The notes under the pieces: model-generated
What the model was told of the DNA's origin: nothing
The model's input: only the letters and a program-made list of their open reading frames with translations
Databases searched by the model: none
Made by a program: the position numbers and the translations under genes
Origin: Labrys wisconsinensis
GTDB lineage: Bacteria > Pseudomonadota > Alphaproteobacteria > Rhizobiales > Labraceae
NCBI RefSeq assembly: GCF_030814995.1
Contig: NZ_JAUSVX010000004.1
Span: 62,001 to 126,000, forward strand
Length of the DNA: 64,000 nucleotides
Direction: 5' to 3'
Part shown: positions 42,913 through 52,107 of the stretch, in pieces
Layout of the letters: each line of letters begins with the position of its first letter
Numbering within the stretch: position 1 is the stretch's first letter

Positions 42913-43571
42913 TCCGCGGCCGCCCGGAACTGCGGCGGCACGCCATGGGCCGCGGCGATGGCCTGCGCCTCGTCGCGGATCGCCGCGTCGAAGGCCCTGG
43001 CAAGGCCGGTCATGCGCGTGCCCAGCCGGTTATAGGCGATGACGGCCGGGATCGAGGCGACCAGGCCGAGCGCCGTGGTGAACAGCGCCTCGGCGATGCC
43101 GGGCGCCACCGTGGCGAGGCTGGTGTCGTTGGCGCCGGCGATGGCGGCAAAGCTGTTCATCACGCCCCAGACCGTGCCGAACAGGCCGATGAACGGCGCC
43201 ACCGAGGCGATGGTCGCCAGCACCGACAGGCCGGCATCGGCGCGGGTCAGCAGCTCGTTGCCGGCCTCGCGCATCGCCCGCTCGATGCGGGCGCGGTACT
43301 CGCCGCCGGTCTCGCGCGGGATCTCGACGCGCGCCGTCTCGCGGGCGCGGGCGACGATGCTGCCGGCGAAGGCGGCGTGCGAGGCGAGGCCCCGTCCGGC
43401 CGTGGCGCGCAGGGCCCGGCGCAGCACGCCCTGGCGCCGGGCGGTCTCGAAGGCCAGCGCCCAGCACAGCACCGAGGACAGCACCAGCGTCAGCATCACG
43501 CCCTTGACCACCGGGTCGGCGCCGAGCAGCAGGGCCGTGGGCGAGAGGTGGGGAGAGAGAACGGGATCCAT
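42909..43571 (-). CDS. exbB: ExbB/TolQ/MotA proton channel protein
   Basis: A 220-residue inner-membrane protein with three hydrophobic segments. The conserved region is [20 protein letters not shown], followed by [20 protein letters not shown], the usual ExbB second and third helices. Start 43571 begins at [11 protein letters not shown]. It works with ExbD and TonB, encoded immediately downstream in the same operon. Confidence 0.95.
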   Translation of the reverse strand: MDPVLSPHLSPTALLLGADPVVKGVMLTLVLSSVLCWALAFETARRQGVLRRALRATAGRGLASHAAFAGSIVARARETARVEIPRETGGEYRARIERAMREAGNELLTRADAGLSVLATIASVAPFIGLFGTVWGVMNSFAAIAGANDTSLATVAPGIAEALFTTALGLVASIPAVIAYNRLGTRMTGLARAFDAAIRDEAQAIAAAHGVPPQFRAAAE

Positions 43572-43579
43572 CGGGAGCC

Positions 43580-44029
43580 TCACTTGAAGAAGCGCGGGCC
43601 GGCGCGCGAGGTCAGGGTCGCCGTCTCCAGGCAGGCGGCCGGCGCGCCGTCCCCGGCGAAATGGCAGGCGGGCATGTCGTTGAGCAGCACGCTGCCGATG
43701 GCCTCGCAGCCGAGCGCGGGCACGTCGAAGATCTTGACGATGGTCTTGGACGCCGCGACCGGGCCGAGGTCGACGGCGAGCCGCCGCGCCACCACGCCGT
43801 CGGCTCCGAACACGACGAGGTCGGCCTTCAGCGTCTCGGCGCGGGCGGCGTGGCCGTTGGTCACCACCATGGTGACGCGGCAGGCCCCGTCCTTGGCCTC
43901 GAGCTTGTTGAGGTCGAGGGTCAGCGTCTCGGCGGCCGCGGCCGGGGCGGCGGCGAGCGCCAGGGCCGCGAAGGCGGCCGGCAGGCCCAGCGCCCGGGGA
44001 TTGCGTCGGTGGTGATGGAATACGGGCAT
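43580..44029 (-). CDS. Exported protein of unknown function in haem operon
   Basis: A 149-residue protein with a signal peptide ending near residue 33 ([12 protein letters not shown]). The mature part ([20 protein letters not shown], later [12 protein letters not shown]) has four cysteines (GACRV, LGCEA, PACHF, AACLE), which could form two disulfides. Proteins like this accompany exbB-exbD in alphaproteobacterial haem operons, but I know no function. It overlaps hmuV by one base and precedes exbB by 8 bp. Confidence 0.85.
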   Translation of the reverse strand: MPVFHHHRRNPRALGLPAAFAALALAAAPAAAAETLTLDLNKLEAKDGACRVTMVVTNGHAARAETLKADLVVFGADGVVARRLAVDLGPVAASKTIVKIFDVPALGCEAIGSVLLNDMPACHFAGDGAPAACLETATLTSRAGPRFFK

Positions 44030-44823
44030 CAGGCGGCCTCGGTCTGCGGCAGGGGATGGATGATGGCTCGCCCGCCCGCGCCGGCCGTGCCGACGACGAC
44101 CTTGAACACGCGGGCGACGAGGCCGGGGGTGAGCGTGGCCGCGACCGGGCCGTGCGCGGCCAAGCGCCCGCGCTCCAGCACCAGCACCTCGTCGGCATAG
44201 ATCGAGGCCAGCGCCAGGTCGTGCAGCGTCACCACCACCGTGCCGCCGCCGGCGGCCACGGCGCGGGCCTGGGCCAGGATCCGGTGCTGGTGCTCGGGGT
44301 CGAGGCTCGCCGTCGGCTCGTCCAGCAGCAGGAGATGCGGCGCGCCCGCCCGGATCCGGTCGAAGAGCTGGGCGAAGGCCTTGGCGAAGGCGACGCGCTG
44401 GCGCTCGCCGCCCGACAGGGTCGGGACGCTGCGGCCGGCCAGGGCGCCGATGCCGGCTGCCGCGAGGCCGGCCGCCACCGCCTCGGCATCGTTCACGGCC
44501 CGCGGCGTGCCGGCATGGGCGATGCGCCCGAGCGCCACCACCTCGCGCACGCCATAGCCGAAGGGACAGTCGAAATGCTGAGCCATCAGGGCCCGGCGCT
44601 CGGCCAGCGCGCGGGGCGGCGCGCCGAGGCAGGACAGCCCGTCGAAGGCCACGCTGCCGCGGGCGGCGATCATGCCGGCGATGGCGGCGAGCAGCGTGGT
44701 CTTGCCGGCGCCGTTCGGGCCGAGCACGGCGAGGACGCGGCCGGGGGCGGCGGCGAACGAGACGCCGTCGACCAGCCTGCGGCCGGCGCGCTCGACGGTG
44801 ACGTCGGCGAGGGCGAGGCTCAT
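44029..44823 (-). CDS. hmuV: Haem ABC transporter ATP-binding protein HmuV
   Basis: A 264-residue ABC ATPase of the iron-chelate/haem class. Walker A GPNGAGKTT is near residue 34, the signature is LSGGERQRVAFAKA, and Walker B LLLLDEPTASLD. The haem-type extension RRALMAQHFDCPFGYGVREV precedes the signature. It overlaps the permease gene by ATGA and energises haem transfer across the inner membrane through HmuU. Confidence 0.95.
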   Translation of the reverse strand: MSLALADVTVERAGRRLVDGVSFAAAPGRVLAVLGPNGAGKTTLLAAIAGMIAARGSVAFDGLSCLGAPPRALAERRALMAQHFDCPFGYGVREVVALGRIAHAGTPRAVNDAEAVAAGLAAAGIGALAGRSVPTLSGGERQRVAFAKAFAQLFDRIRAGAPHLLLLDEPTASLDPEHQHRILAQARAVAAGGGTVVVTLHDLALASIYADEVLVLERGRLAAHGPVAATLTPGLVARVFKVVVGTAGAGGRAIIHPLPQTEAA

Positions 44824-45905
44824 GCGCGCGCGCTCCGCGACTGCAGCAGGGCCAGGAAGAACGGCGCGCCGATCAGGCTGGTGACGATGCCGATCGGCAG
44901 CTCCGCCGGTGCGACGAGGATGCGCGCCACCACATCGGCCAGAATCACCAGGATGGCGCCGAGCAGGGCCGAGGCCGGCAGCACGAAGGGATGGCGGTGA
45001 CCGCCGAGGAAGCGCACGATATGCGGGGCGATCAGCCCGACGAAGCCGATCAGCCCGGTGAAGGCGACCGAGGCGCCGGTGCAGAACGCCCCGGCCGCGA
45101 TCACCACGCGCTTCAGCCGCCTGGTGTCGACGCCGGCGGCGAAGGCATCGCCCTCGCCCAGGGTGAAGGCGTCGAGCGCTCGCCCGCACCGGGCGAGGAC
45201 CAGGCCGGCGACCAGCACCACCGGCCCTGCCGCCAGGGCGTTGATCCAGCCGATGCCGCCGAGGCTGCCCATCATCCAGAACTGGATCGACCTGAGCTGG
45301 TTGTCGTCGGACATGGTGATCAGCACGCCGACCAGCGCCGCCACGAAGGCATTGACGCCGATGCCGGCGAGCAACAGCCGGCCGATCGAGACCTGGCCGT
45401 CCGCCTCCCGCGCCAGCCGGTAGACCAGCACCGTCGTCGCGGCGCAGCCGAGCGAGGCGGCGACCGGCAGCGTGTAGACGCCGAGCAGGCCGAGCGCCCC
45501 GGCGCTCGCATGGTGCCACAGCACGATCACCGCGACGGCGGCCAGCATCGCGCCCGAGGCGGGGCCGGTGAGGCCGGGATCGGCGAGCGGGTTGCGGAAC
45601 ATTGCCTGCAGGCTGGCGCCGGCGAGCGCCAGCCCGGCGCCCACCAGCCCGGCCATCGCCACGCGCGGCAGCCGGATGGTGAGGACGAGCGAGCCGAGCC
45701 CGTCCGGCCGGCCTTCCAGGATCGACAGCCAGGACGCCGCCGGGATGCCGACGCTGCCGATGCCGGCGGCGAGGAGGATGGCGACAGGAAGAGAAAGCAC
45801 CAGCACCGCCAGGACGAGCCTCTCCCGCACCGCCACGTCAAGCGGGCGCGCCGCGCCGACCCCCGGCGAGGACGACAGGAGCCCGGTCTCGCCCGCGGCG
45901 CTCAT
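44820..45905 (-). CDS. hmuU: Haem ABC transporter permease HmuU (FecCD family)
   Basis: A 361-residue FecCD-type permease with about ten membrane segments. Conserved motifs are IRLPRVAMAGLVGAGLALAG, LADPGLTGPASGAMLAA and FVGLIAPHIVRFLGGHRH. The start overlaps hmuT by ATGA (45902-45905). It forms the inner-membrane channel with HmuV and receives haem from HmuT. Confidence 0.95.
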   Translation of the reverse strand: MSAAGETGLLSSSPGVGAARPLDVAVRERLVLAVLVLSLPVAILLAAGIGSVGIPAASWLSILEGRPDGLGSLVLTIRLPRVAMAGLVGAGLALAGASLQAMFRNPLADPGLTGPASGAMLAAVAVIVLWHHASAGALGLLGVYTLPVAASLGCAATTVLVYRLAREADGQVSIGRLLLAGIGVNAFVAALVGVLITMSDDNQLRSIQFWMMGSLGGIGWINALAAGPVVLVAGLVLARCGRALDAFTLGEGDAFAAGVDTRRLKRVVIAAGAFCTGASVAFTGLIGFVGLIAPHIVRFLGGHRHPFVLPASALLGAILVILADVVARILVAPAELPIGIVTSLIGAPFFLALLQSRSARA

Positions 45906-46981
45906 GGCGCGAAACGCTCGGGATGGATGCGCCGGGCCAGGCGCTCGATCTCGTCGGCCGTGGACGGGCCGAAGCTGAACAGCGTCGTCATGTCGACGGC
46001 GGCGAGCCGGTCCGGCTTGCCGGCGAAGGCCTGCTCCAGCCCGCCCGCCTGCAGGAAGGCCTGCGCGCCGCCGGCCTTGGCGATGACGTCCGCGCCGGTG
46101 ACGATGAAGTCCGGCGGCGAGGCGGCCAGGACCTCGCGCGACACCGGCTTGAATCCCGGGAAGTCCAGCGGGTTGACGCCGCCCGCCAGCGCGAAGGCGG
46201 CATTGACCAGGTCGAGCTTGCCGGCCGCCAGCAGCACCCCGCCGTCGGCGGAGCGCACGAACACGATCGTCGGCCGGGTGGCGACGCCCTTCAGCCGCTC
46301 GGCCAGCGCCGTCATCTTGCGCGACACCGTCTGCGCCAACGCCTCGGCTTCGGCTTGCCGGCCGATGAGGGCGCCGATGCGCCGGACCTTGGCGGCGATG
46401 CCCTCGCCGTCGAGGTCGCCCTCGACCAGCTCGACCCTGAGGCCCGTGCCGCGGAGCTGCTCGACCGCCGGCTGCGGCCCGAGGTCTCGGTTGGAGATCA
46501 AGAGGTCCGGGCGCAGCGACAGCACGCCCTCGACCGAGATCTGGCGGAGATAGCCGATCGAGGGCAGCGCCCGCACGGCGGCCGGCGTCTGCGAAGTGGT
46601 GTCGACGCCCTTGACGGCCTCGATCCCGGCCAGCGCCACCACGGTCTCGGTGACATCGGATCCGGCGCAGACGATGCGCGAGGGGACGGCGGCACGGGCG
46701 GCCCCGCGCCCGGCGAGGAACAGGGCGGCCGCGCCGGCGAGGACGGCGCGGCGCGAGAGGGGGGACGAGGCGCGACGCCAACCGCTCCCTTCCCCCTTGC
46801 GGGGAAGGGTAAGAGATGGGGGTGGTGCAGGTGTTGCTGTGCCATTGGCCAAGCTCTCCGCCCGAATGGGAGCGGCATGCGGGCACAACGGCACAGGGAG
46901 TGCCTCATCCTGCCCGACCCCCACCCCGCAAGGGGGAGGGGATCGACCGGCGTCGAGCCTCTCATCCAAAGCCTTCGTCAT
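45902..46981 (-). CDS. hmuT: Haem-binding periplasmic protein HmuT, with repeat-derived insertion
   Basis: A 359-residue protein if read from ATG 46981, which overlaps the receptor stop as TGATG. From about residue 98 it is a normal HmuT/BtuF-type binding protein (RIVCAGSDVTETVVALAGIE, IGYLRQISVEGVLSLRPDLL). The signal peptide (SRRAVLAGAAALFLAG) sits at about residues 77-92, not at the start. The roughly 54 residues between codon 12 and SGWRRAS come from a palindromic repeat (46782-46945) inserted in frame. No other ATG lies in frame; a TTG near 46850 is the only inner alternative. Export may be affected. Confidence 0.85.
   Translation of the reverse strand: MTKALDERLDAGRSPPPCGVGVGQDEALPVPLCPHAAPIRAESLANGTATPAPPPSLTLPRKGEGSGWRRASSPLSRRAVLAGAAALFLAGRGAARAAVPSRIVCAGSDVTETVVALAGIEAVKGVDTTSQTPAAVRALPSIGYLRQISVEGVLSLRPDLLISNRDLGPQPAVEQLRGTGLRVELVEGDLDGEGIAAKVRRIGALIGRQAEAEALAQTVSRKMTALAERLKGVATRPTIVFVRSADGGVLLAAGKLDLVNAAFALAGGVNPLDFPGFKPVSREVLAASPPDFIVTGADVIAKAGGAQAFLQAGGLEQAFAGKPDRLAAVDMTTLFSFGPSTADEIERLARRIHPERFAP
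46782..46945. repeat. Palindromic repeat element inside the 5' part of hmuT
   Basis: The outer arms 46787-46804 and 46924-46941 are reverse complements at 17 of 18 positions. Inside, CTGTGCC (46837-46843) pairs with GGCACAG (46890-46896). The left arm also folds on itself (9-bp arms 46787-46795 and 46801-46809). The element is read through in frame by hmuT, adding a Pro-rich peptide that includes SLTLPRKGEG. Such palindromes are common between genes in Hyphomicrobiales; inside a gene it is unusual. Confidence 0.75.
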
Positions 46982-49143
46982 CACTTCGCCGCCAGCTTGA
47001 CCTGCAGGGAGAACTTGACCGTCAGGCCGGGGGACGTCGAAGCGTCGAGATATTGCCTGTACTTGCGGTCGAAGAGGTTGTTGACGCTCAGCGCTGCCGA
47101 GCTCCACTCGTTGTACTGGTAGGTCGAGAAGAGATCGACCAGGCCATAGCCACCGGCGGGGGGGAAGGCGATGGGGTCGGCGGGGTCCCCGGAGCTGGAG
47201 TCGACCAGCGTCCAGCGGCCGCCGACCGTCAGCGCGTCGTCGAGGAAGCGGAAGCCCAGCGTCGTCGAGATCCGGTCCGGCGGTACCGAGTGCAGTGGGC
47301 CGCCCGTGACGTCGTTCTTGCCGTTGGTGTGGGTGGCTGCGATCGAGACGAAGCCGCGTTGCCAGTCATAGGCGCCTTCCAATTCCACGCCGGAAATGGT
47401 GGCCTTGGCGACGTTGACATATTGCTGCGACTGGATCGGGAAGCACAGAGAGGGCCTGACCGCGCACACGCTCACCGGCATGCCCGGGATGAACGGCACG
47501 AGATAGGGATCGCCCACCCCGACCATGTCGATGAAGTCGTCGATCTTGTTCTGGAACACCGTCGCCTTGGCACGGAAGCGGTCGCCGTCGAACAGGACGT
47601 TGTCGTACTTGGCGTTGACGCCGCCTTCGAGGTTGTGCCCGACCTCCGGCCGCAGGTCGAGGTTGGGCAGGATCCGGAAGGCCGGGAAGGGGTGCGTGCC
47701 GCCGATCAGCGTCTCGGTCACCGATGGGGCGCGGTAGCCTTCGGCATAGGTTCCGTAGAATTCCAGGCCCTGGATCGGCGTGATGCCGACGGTGATCTTG
47801 GGCGAGAGCCGGTCGCCGTCCGCCTTGTAGGAGCCGCCCTTCAGCGAATAGCTGTCATAGCGCAGGCCGCCCAGGACCCGGAGCCAGTCGCCGTAGCGCA
47901 CCTCGTCCTGGATGAAGCCGCCGAACAGGGTGCGATTGCCCGAGGGCGTGAAGGCACCGATATAGCCGCCGGCATTGTCGACGACCTCGACCTCGTCCTT
48001 CGCGCCGTCGAGGCCGTAGGTGAGGGTGTGGTCCAGCACCGAGGTCGAGAAGCGCATGGTGTTGGAGAGGTCGAAGCCGTAGGTGTTGATCCGGTCCGAC
48101 AGCTTGTCGCCCGGCTGGACGCCGAGCGCGATATAGGTCGCGCTCGGCTCCAGCATGGTCTGGACGTTCTTCGTCTGGGTGAAATAGGCCTTGGCGCTGA
48201 GGTCGAGCCACCAGATCTCCGGCCGCTGGAAGCGATAGCCGATGGTATAGGTGGAACTGTCGACATCGTTGTGGATGCGCGAGCCCGCGCCGCTGGCGCC
48301 GTTGTTGGTATAGTCGAAGTTCTGCACCAGGGCGCTGAGGCTGATGGTCTGGCCCTCGGCCGGGCGGAAGTTCGCCTTGAATAGGCCGCCGAGGATCTCC
48401 TGGCCGCTATCTGCCACCTTCTGGCCGGCGCCGTTGTCATAGGCGTTGGTGTTGCGGTAGACGAACTGGCCGTAGAAATCCGCCACCGTGCCGTAGCGCG
48501 CCGCCGCCGAGGTGCTGGAGACGACGCCGGCGCCGTTGGTGCCGATGCCGATGTTTTGCATCACGCCGTAATTCTCGTCGTCGGTGAGGATGTCGTCGAT
48601 CGTCTTGGTGGAGAGCGACACCACGCCGCCGATGGCGCCGGAGCCGTAGATGTTGGCGATCGGGCCGCGGGTCACGTCGGCCTGGCCGATGAAGTCCGGG
48701 TCGAGATAGAACGAGCCGTTCGGGTTGTGGCCGGAGATCTGGTAGTCCTGCCGGGCCCCGTCGACCAGCACGTTGACGCGGCCGAAATCCTGCAGGCCGC
48801 GGATGTTGACGGACTGCATCGGGTCGTTGGACACGTTCTGCGAGCTGACGCCCGGAATATCCTTCAGGATCTCCGACACGCTGCCCGGCTGGATCTGCCT
48901 GATCTTCTCGCCCGTCACCACGCTGGCGCCGCCGAGCACGTCGATCGCCTTCTCCTCCGTCTTGGTCGCCGTCACCGTCACCGCGTCGAGGATGATCTGC
49001 GAGCCGTCGGGCTGGGCGGTCTCTGCCGCGGCGGCCGTCGGCGCAGCCTGCTGCGCCAGAACCGGTCCGGTGCCGGCGACCAGGAGAGCCGTCATCGAGA
49101 CGGCGGCAAGATGAAATGCACGCAAACGGCTAGCGAATATCAT
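46981..49143 (-). CDS. hmuR: TonB-dependent haem/haemoglobin outer-membrane receptor
   Basis: A 720-residue outer-membrane receptor. Signal peptide about residues 1-31 (LLVAGTGPVLAQ), a TonB-box-like DAVTVTATKTEEK near 58, the plug (VSEILKDIPGVSSQNVSND, VNIRGLQDFGRVNVLVDG) and then the beta barrel. Haem-receptor motifs are present as YRAP and LPNLDLRPE, matching FRAP and NPNL. The terminal residue is Lys rather than the usual Phe. ATG 49143 gives a clean signal peptide. It is the first gene of the haem operon and ends by TGATG overlap with hmuT. Confidence 0.94.
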   Translation of the reverse strand: MIFASRLRAFHLAAVSMTALLVAGTGPVLAQQAAPTAAAAETAQPDGSQIILDAVTVTATKTEEKAIDVLGGASVVTGEKIRQIQPGSVSEILKDIPGVSSQNVSNDPMQSVNIRGLQDFGRVNVLVDGARQDYQISGHNPNGSFYLDPDFIGQADVTRGPIANIYGSGAIGGVVSLSTKTIDDILTDDENYGVMQNIGIGTNGAGVVSSTSAAARYGTVADFYGQFVYRNTNAYDNGAGQKVADSGQEILGGLFKANFRPAEGQTISLSALVQNFDYTNNGASGAGSRIHNDVDSSTYTIGYRFQRPEIWWLDLSAKAYFTQTKNVQTMLEPSATYIALGVQPGDKLSDRINTYGFDLSNTMRFSTSVLDHTLTYGLDGAKDEVEVVDNAGGYIGAFTPSGNRTLFGGFIQDEVRYGDWLRVLGGLRYDSYSLKGGSYKADGDRLSPKITVGITPIQGLEFYGTYAEGYRAPSVTETLIGGTHPFPAFRILPNLDLRPEVGHNLEGGVNAKYDNVLFDGDRFRAKATVFQNKIDDFIDMVGVGDPYLVPFIPGMPVSVCAVRPSLCFPIQSQQYVNVAKATISGVELEGAYDWQRGFVSIAATHTNGKNDVTGGPLHSVPPDRISTTLGFRFLDDALTVGGRWTLVDSSSGDPADPIAFPPAGGYGLVDLFSTYQYNEWSSAALSVNNLFDRKYRQYLDASTSPGLTVKFSLQVKLAAK

Positions 49144-49474
49144 AAGAGGGACCCCAACCCAGCTTAAAGCCATTCAAAACTGCGGTGATTTTGCAATTGA
49201 ACTTGTCGAAACCACCCGAAAGGCCTACACAGCGGAGGGTCTGGGCGAATAGAACTCGCGAGTCAAGGAATTTATAAAGTATTACAATGCTTTAGAATGT
49301 GCAGTTTTGTTCAGTTCCAATCTGCGAACATTACGCAGGCGCAGTTTTGAAGTATTCTATTCTCAACGAGAGGCATGTGATGGAAGGATCGAGAGGCCGC
49401 CGGGGCGGCGCCGGGTGCCCGGCGTCGGCAGTCCGCGACACCAGGGCCGGGGGATGCCCGGGCGGGAGGCGCGC
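49144..49474. promoter_or_regulatory. Promoter region of the haem operon
   Basis: These 331 bases hold no gene. An AT-rich stretch at 49264-49375 is the probable promoter of the haem receptor operon. TTTAGAA occurs at about 49291-49297, a half-match to the Irr-regulated iron control element known from rhizobia, but no full dyad is visible. Iron control is expected from the genes rather than proved here. Confidence 0.35.
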
Positions 49475-49843
49475 ATGATCATGCCGCCGCGCCTGACCGC
49501 CTCCGTGCCGACGCTGGCCTCCCTCAGCTTCGACGAGACCATCGCCTTCTACGAACGGCTCGGCTTTTCCGTGCAGTTCCGCGACCTCGGCCTGCTGGGC
49601 CTGGCCCGCGACGGCGTGCGCCTGCATTTCTGGCTGACCGGCAACCGGCGGGTGCCGCAGAGCACGAGCTGCTGGATCGACGTGGTCGGCATCGACGCGC
49701 TGTTCGATCTCTTCGCCCCGCTCGGCGTCATCCATCGCCGCGGCCGGCTGCAGACCAAGCCCTGGGGCATGCGCGAGTTCGACGTGGTCGACTGCCACGG
49801 CAACCTCATCCGCTTCTGCGAGCCGGCGACGGAGGAGGTCTAG
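49475..49843 (+). CDS. VOC/glyoxalase-bleomycin resistance family protein
   Basis: A 122-residue single-domain VOC protein (LSFDETIAFYERLGFSVQFR, VRLHFWL, GNLIRFCEP), resembling bleomycin-binding resistance proteins. The candidate ligand His and terminal Glu are present. Start 49475 follows GGGAGG; ATG 49481 is possible. It is divergent from the haem receptor gene. It may bind a drug or be an enzyme of unknown substrate. Confidence 0.88.
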   Translation: MIMPPRLTASVPTLASLSFDETIAFYERLGFSVQFRDLGLLGLARDGVRLHFWLTGNRRVPQSTSCWIDVVGIDALFDLFAPLGVIHRRGRLQTKPWGMREFDVVDCHGNLIRFCEPATEEV

Positions 49844-49865
49844 AAGGGCGGGCGCGGCAGAGAGG

Positions 49866-51119
49866 TTACATGGACCACAAGCAGGAGATGGGGATGGCGT
49901 GAATGTCTTCGTCGAAAGGTGTGATCCGATCATGGTCATGCAGGACGAGGCCTCGCACGAACCGCTCGCCTGTCGCTTCCTTCAATCGCCTCAACCCTTT
50001 GAGGTCCTGTGGTCTGACGGTTGCAGACGCTTTGACCTCAATGCCAACGACGCGGCCGCGGCGATCCTCGATCACGAGGTCGACCTCGTCCTGGGCCCGG
50101 GTTCGGAAATGCGACATCGTCAGGGACCGCTCCGACCAGCCGGCCAGCTTGACAATCTCCGAGATGACGAAGCTCTCCAGGATGGGTCCGAAGCGCGTTC
50201 TGTCGGCGCGAACCTGGTCGGCGTCGGTTTCGCGTAGGGTCGCCAGCAAGCCCGAGTCCAGGAAATGCAGCTTCGGCGTCTTGACGAGTCGGCTCAGGCG
50301 GTTGGTCGACCAGGGCGGCAGCGTCCGCACGAGGAACATTCGCTCAAGGATGGCGACATATTTCTGCGCGGTGACACTCGAAAGCGCCAGGGCAGCGCCG
50401 AAGCTGGAATGGTTGACCAGTTGTCCGGCGTGTTCGGCCAATATGGTGAGCAGTCGCGGCAGACGATCGAGCTGGTCGATATTGGCGATGTCGCGGACAT
50501 CTCGATCGAGGATCAGCGCTGCATAGTCCTCGAACCAAGCTCGGCGGCGAGCCGCCGTCGCTCGTCGGATTGCCTCGGGATAGCCGCCGCGCAACACCAT
50601 CTCAACGAGGTCGTCGCCGACGACCGGCTCGCCGGTGATCGCGATGTCTTCGCGGAAAATGCGCTCCAGGAAACGTCCTGGCGTCCGGAAGAGTTCTGTC
50701 TGCGCAAATGGTAAGAGTGAAATGACCTCCATACGCCCCGCCAGCGAGTCGGCAATCGTCGGCAGTGCGACGAGGTTGGCTGATCCGGTGAGCAGGAATC
50801 GTCCTGGTTCCTGGTCGCGGTCGACGCTCTCCTTGATCGCCAGCATGAGTTCGGGCGCGCGCTGCACCTCGTCGATCACGGCGCGCTTGACGCCACGGAT
50901 GAACCCGACGGGATCGGCGCGCGCCGCCCCGAGAGTCGCGGCATCGTCGAGCGTGAGGTACGGTCGATCCGGACCGGCGAACTGCCGGGCAAGCGTGGTC
51001 TTCCCGGCTTGGCGCGGGCCGGCGATGAGGACGACCCGAGTATCTGAGAGGGCGAGCTCGACCCTTGGCCGAACGCGGCGCGGTATCAGGGGAGGGCTCG
51101 TGGAGGCAGTGTGAGACAT
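49866..51119 (-). CDS. AAA-type ATPase with DUF4143 domain
   Basis: A 417-residue protein with an N-terminal AAA_14 ATPase (Walker A GPRQAGKTTLA near residue 36, Walker B RAVIDEVQRAPE near 80, sensor TGSANL) and a C-terminal DUF4143 domain (PKLHFLDSGLLATL, FESFV-like ILESFVISEI, DEVDLVIEDRRGRVVGIEVK). The last motif resembles a PD-(D/E)XK nuclease fold. These ATPases are common, mobile and of unknown role. The local GC content is somewhat lower than the surroundings. Two direct repeats lie just before the start. Confidence 0.92.
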   Translation of the reverse strand: MSHTASTSPPLIPRRVRPRVELALSDTRVVLIAGPRQAGKTTLARQFAGPDRPYLTLDDAATLGAARADPVGFIRGVKRAVIDEVQRAPELMLAIKESVDRDQEPGRFLLTGSANLVALPTIADSLAGRMEVISLLPFAQTELFRTPGRFLERIFREDIAITGEPVVGDDLVEMVLRGGYPEAIRRATAARRRAWFEDYAALILDRDVRDIANIDQLDRLPRLLTILAEHAGQLVNHSSFGAALALSSVTAQKYVAILERMFLVRTLPPWSTNRLSRLVKTPKLHFLDSGLLATLRETDADQVRADRTRFGPILESFVISEIVKLAGWSERSLTMSHFRTRAQDEVDLVIEDRRGRVVGIEVKASATVRPQDLKGLRRLKEATGERFVRGLVLHDHDRITPFDEDIHAIPISCLWSM

Positions 51120-51121
51120 TT

Positions 51122-51155
51122 GGCTAATTTTAAGTGCGCTCTCGGCTAATTTAAA
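51122..51155. promoter_or_regulatory. Two direct repeats upstream of the AAA/DUF4143 gene
   Basis: GGCTAATTTTAA (51122-51133) and GGCTAATTTAAA (51144-51155) are direct repeats starting 22 bp apart, about two DNA turns, immediately upstream of the start codon at 51119. They could be tandem sites for a regulator on one DNA face, or the gene's own autoregulatory sites. Confidence 0.4.
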
Positions 51156-51314
51156 GCAGGGCGATGGCCAACTTCTAACGCCAACCGAGTTGCGCTTCAA
51201 CCCACGAGCCAGATGTCGTCGCTGGCATCGTCTGGAAGATCGAAAAGCGCGGCTCGCCAACGCGCCTTCTCTCCGCTATGCCCGGACGCAGTCGTCTTCA
51301 TCGTGGACATGATC

Positions 51315-52058
51315 ATGCCCCTCCTCGAGATCTGCATCGACAGCGTCGCCGGCGTCACCGCCGCGGTCGAGGCGGGCGCGGCCCGGGTCGAGCTTTGCGC
51401 GGCGCTGATCGAGGGCGGCATCACGCCCTCCATCGGCATGGTGCGCCAGGCCGTGGCCGCGGCGGCCGGCCGGGTCAAGGTGCACGTCATCATCCGCCCG
51501 CGCGGCGGCGACTTCCTCTACGACGAGGCCGAGTTCGCCGCCATGCTGGCCGACGTCGAGGCGGTGAAGGCGGCCGGCGCCGACGGCGTCGTCATCGGCC
51601 TGCTCGACGCCGAGGGCGGCATCGACACGGAACGCAGCGCCGCGCTGATCGCCCGGGCGCGGCCGCTGTCCGTCACCTTCCATCGCGCCTTCGACGTCTC
51701 GCGCGATCCCTTCGCCGGCCTCGATGCCCTCATCGGCCTCGGCGTCGACCGGTTGCTGACCTCGGGCCAGGAGCCCGGCGTGCTCGAAGGCGCGCCGCTG
51801 ATCCGCGCCCTGATCGCGCGCGCCGCCGGCCGCCTCGTCGTCATGCCGGGCGGCGACATCACGCAGCGCAACGCCGCCCGCATCCTGGCCGAGACTGGGG
51901 CGGCCGAGATCCATTTCGCCGCCTTCGAGCCCGGCGTCAGTGCCATGCGCTGGCGCAACGAGGCGGTGTTCATGGGCGGCGCCCTACGCCCGCCCGAATA
52001 CGACCGGCCCGCGACGACCGCGACGGCGATCCGGCGGGTGGCGCAGGCGGCGGGGTAG
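51315..52058 (+). CDS. cutC: CutC family protein
   Basis: A 247-residue TIM-barrel protein starting PLLEICIDSVAGVTAAVEAG, with VHVIIRPRGGDFLYDEAEF, VTFHRAFDVS and RLLTSGQEP, all characteristic of CutC. The name comes from copper tolerance in Escherichia coli, but the enzymatic role is uncertain. Another ATG two codons upstream (51309) is possible. It stands alone between the ATPase gene and the polysaccharide locus. Confidence 0.93.
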   Translation: MPLLEICIDSVAGVTAAVEAGAARVELCAALIEGGITPSIGMVRQAVAAAAGRVKVHVIIRPRGGDFLYDEAEFAAMLADVEAVKAAGADGVVIGLLDAEGGIDTERSAALIARARPLSVTFHRAFDVSRDPFAGLDALIGLGVDRLLTSGQEPGVLEGAPLIRALIARAAGRLVVMPGGDITQRNAARILAETGAAEIHFAAFEPGVSAMRWRNEAVFMGGALRPPEYDRPATTATAIRRVAQAAG

Positions 52059-52107
52059 GGCCTCCGGCCCGGATTGCTGCCGGATCGGCGGCGTTGTCCA
52101 GCGGGCC

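Noticed and set aside
49264-49375. Iron control element (Irr box) upstream of the haem receptor
   Set aside because: Only one TTTAGAA half is present; I do not see the second half needed for a confident call.
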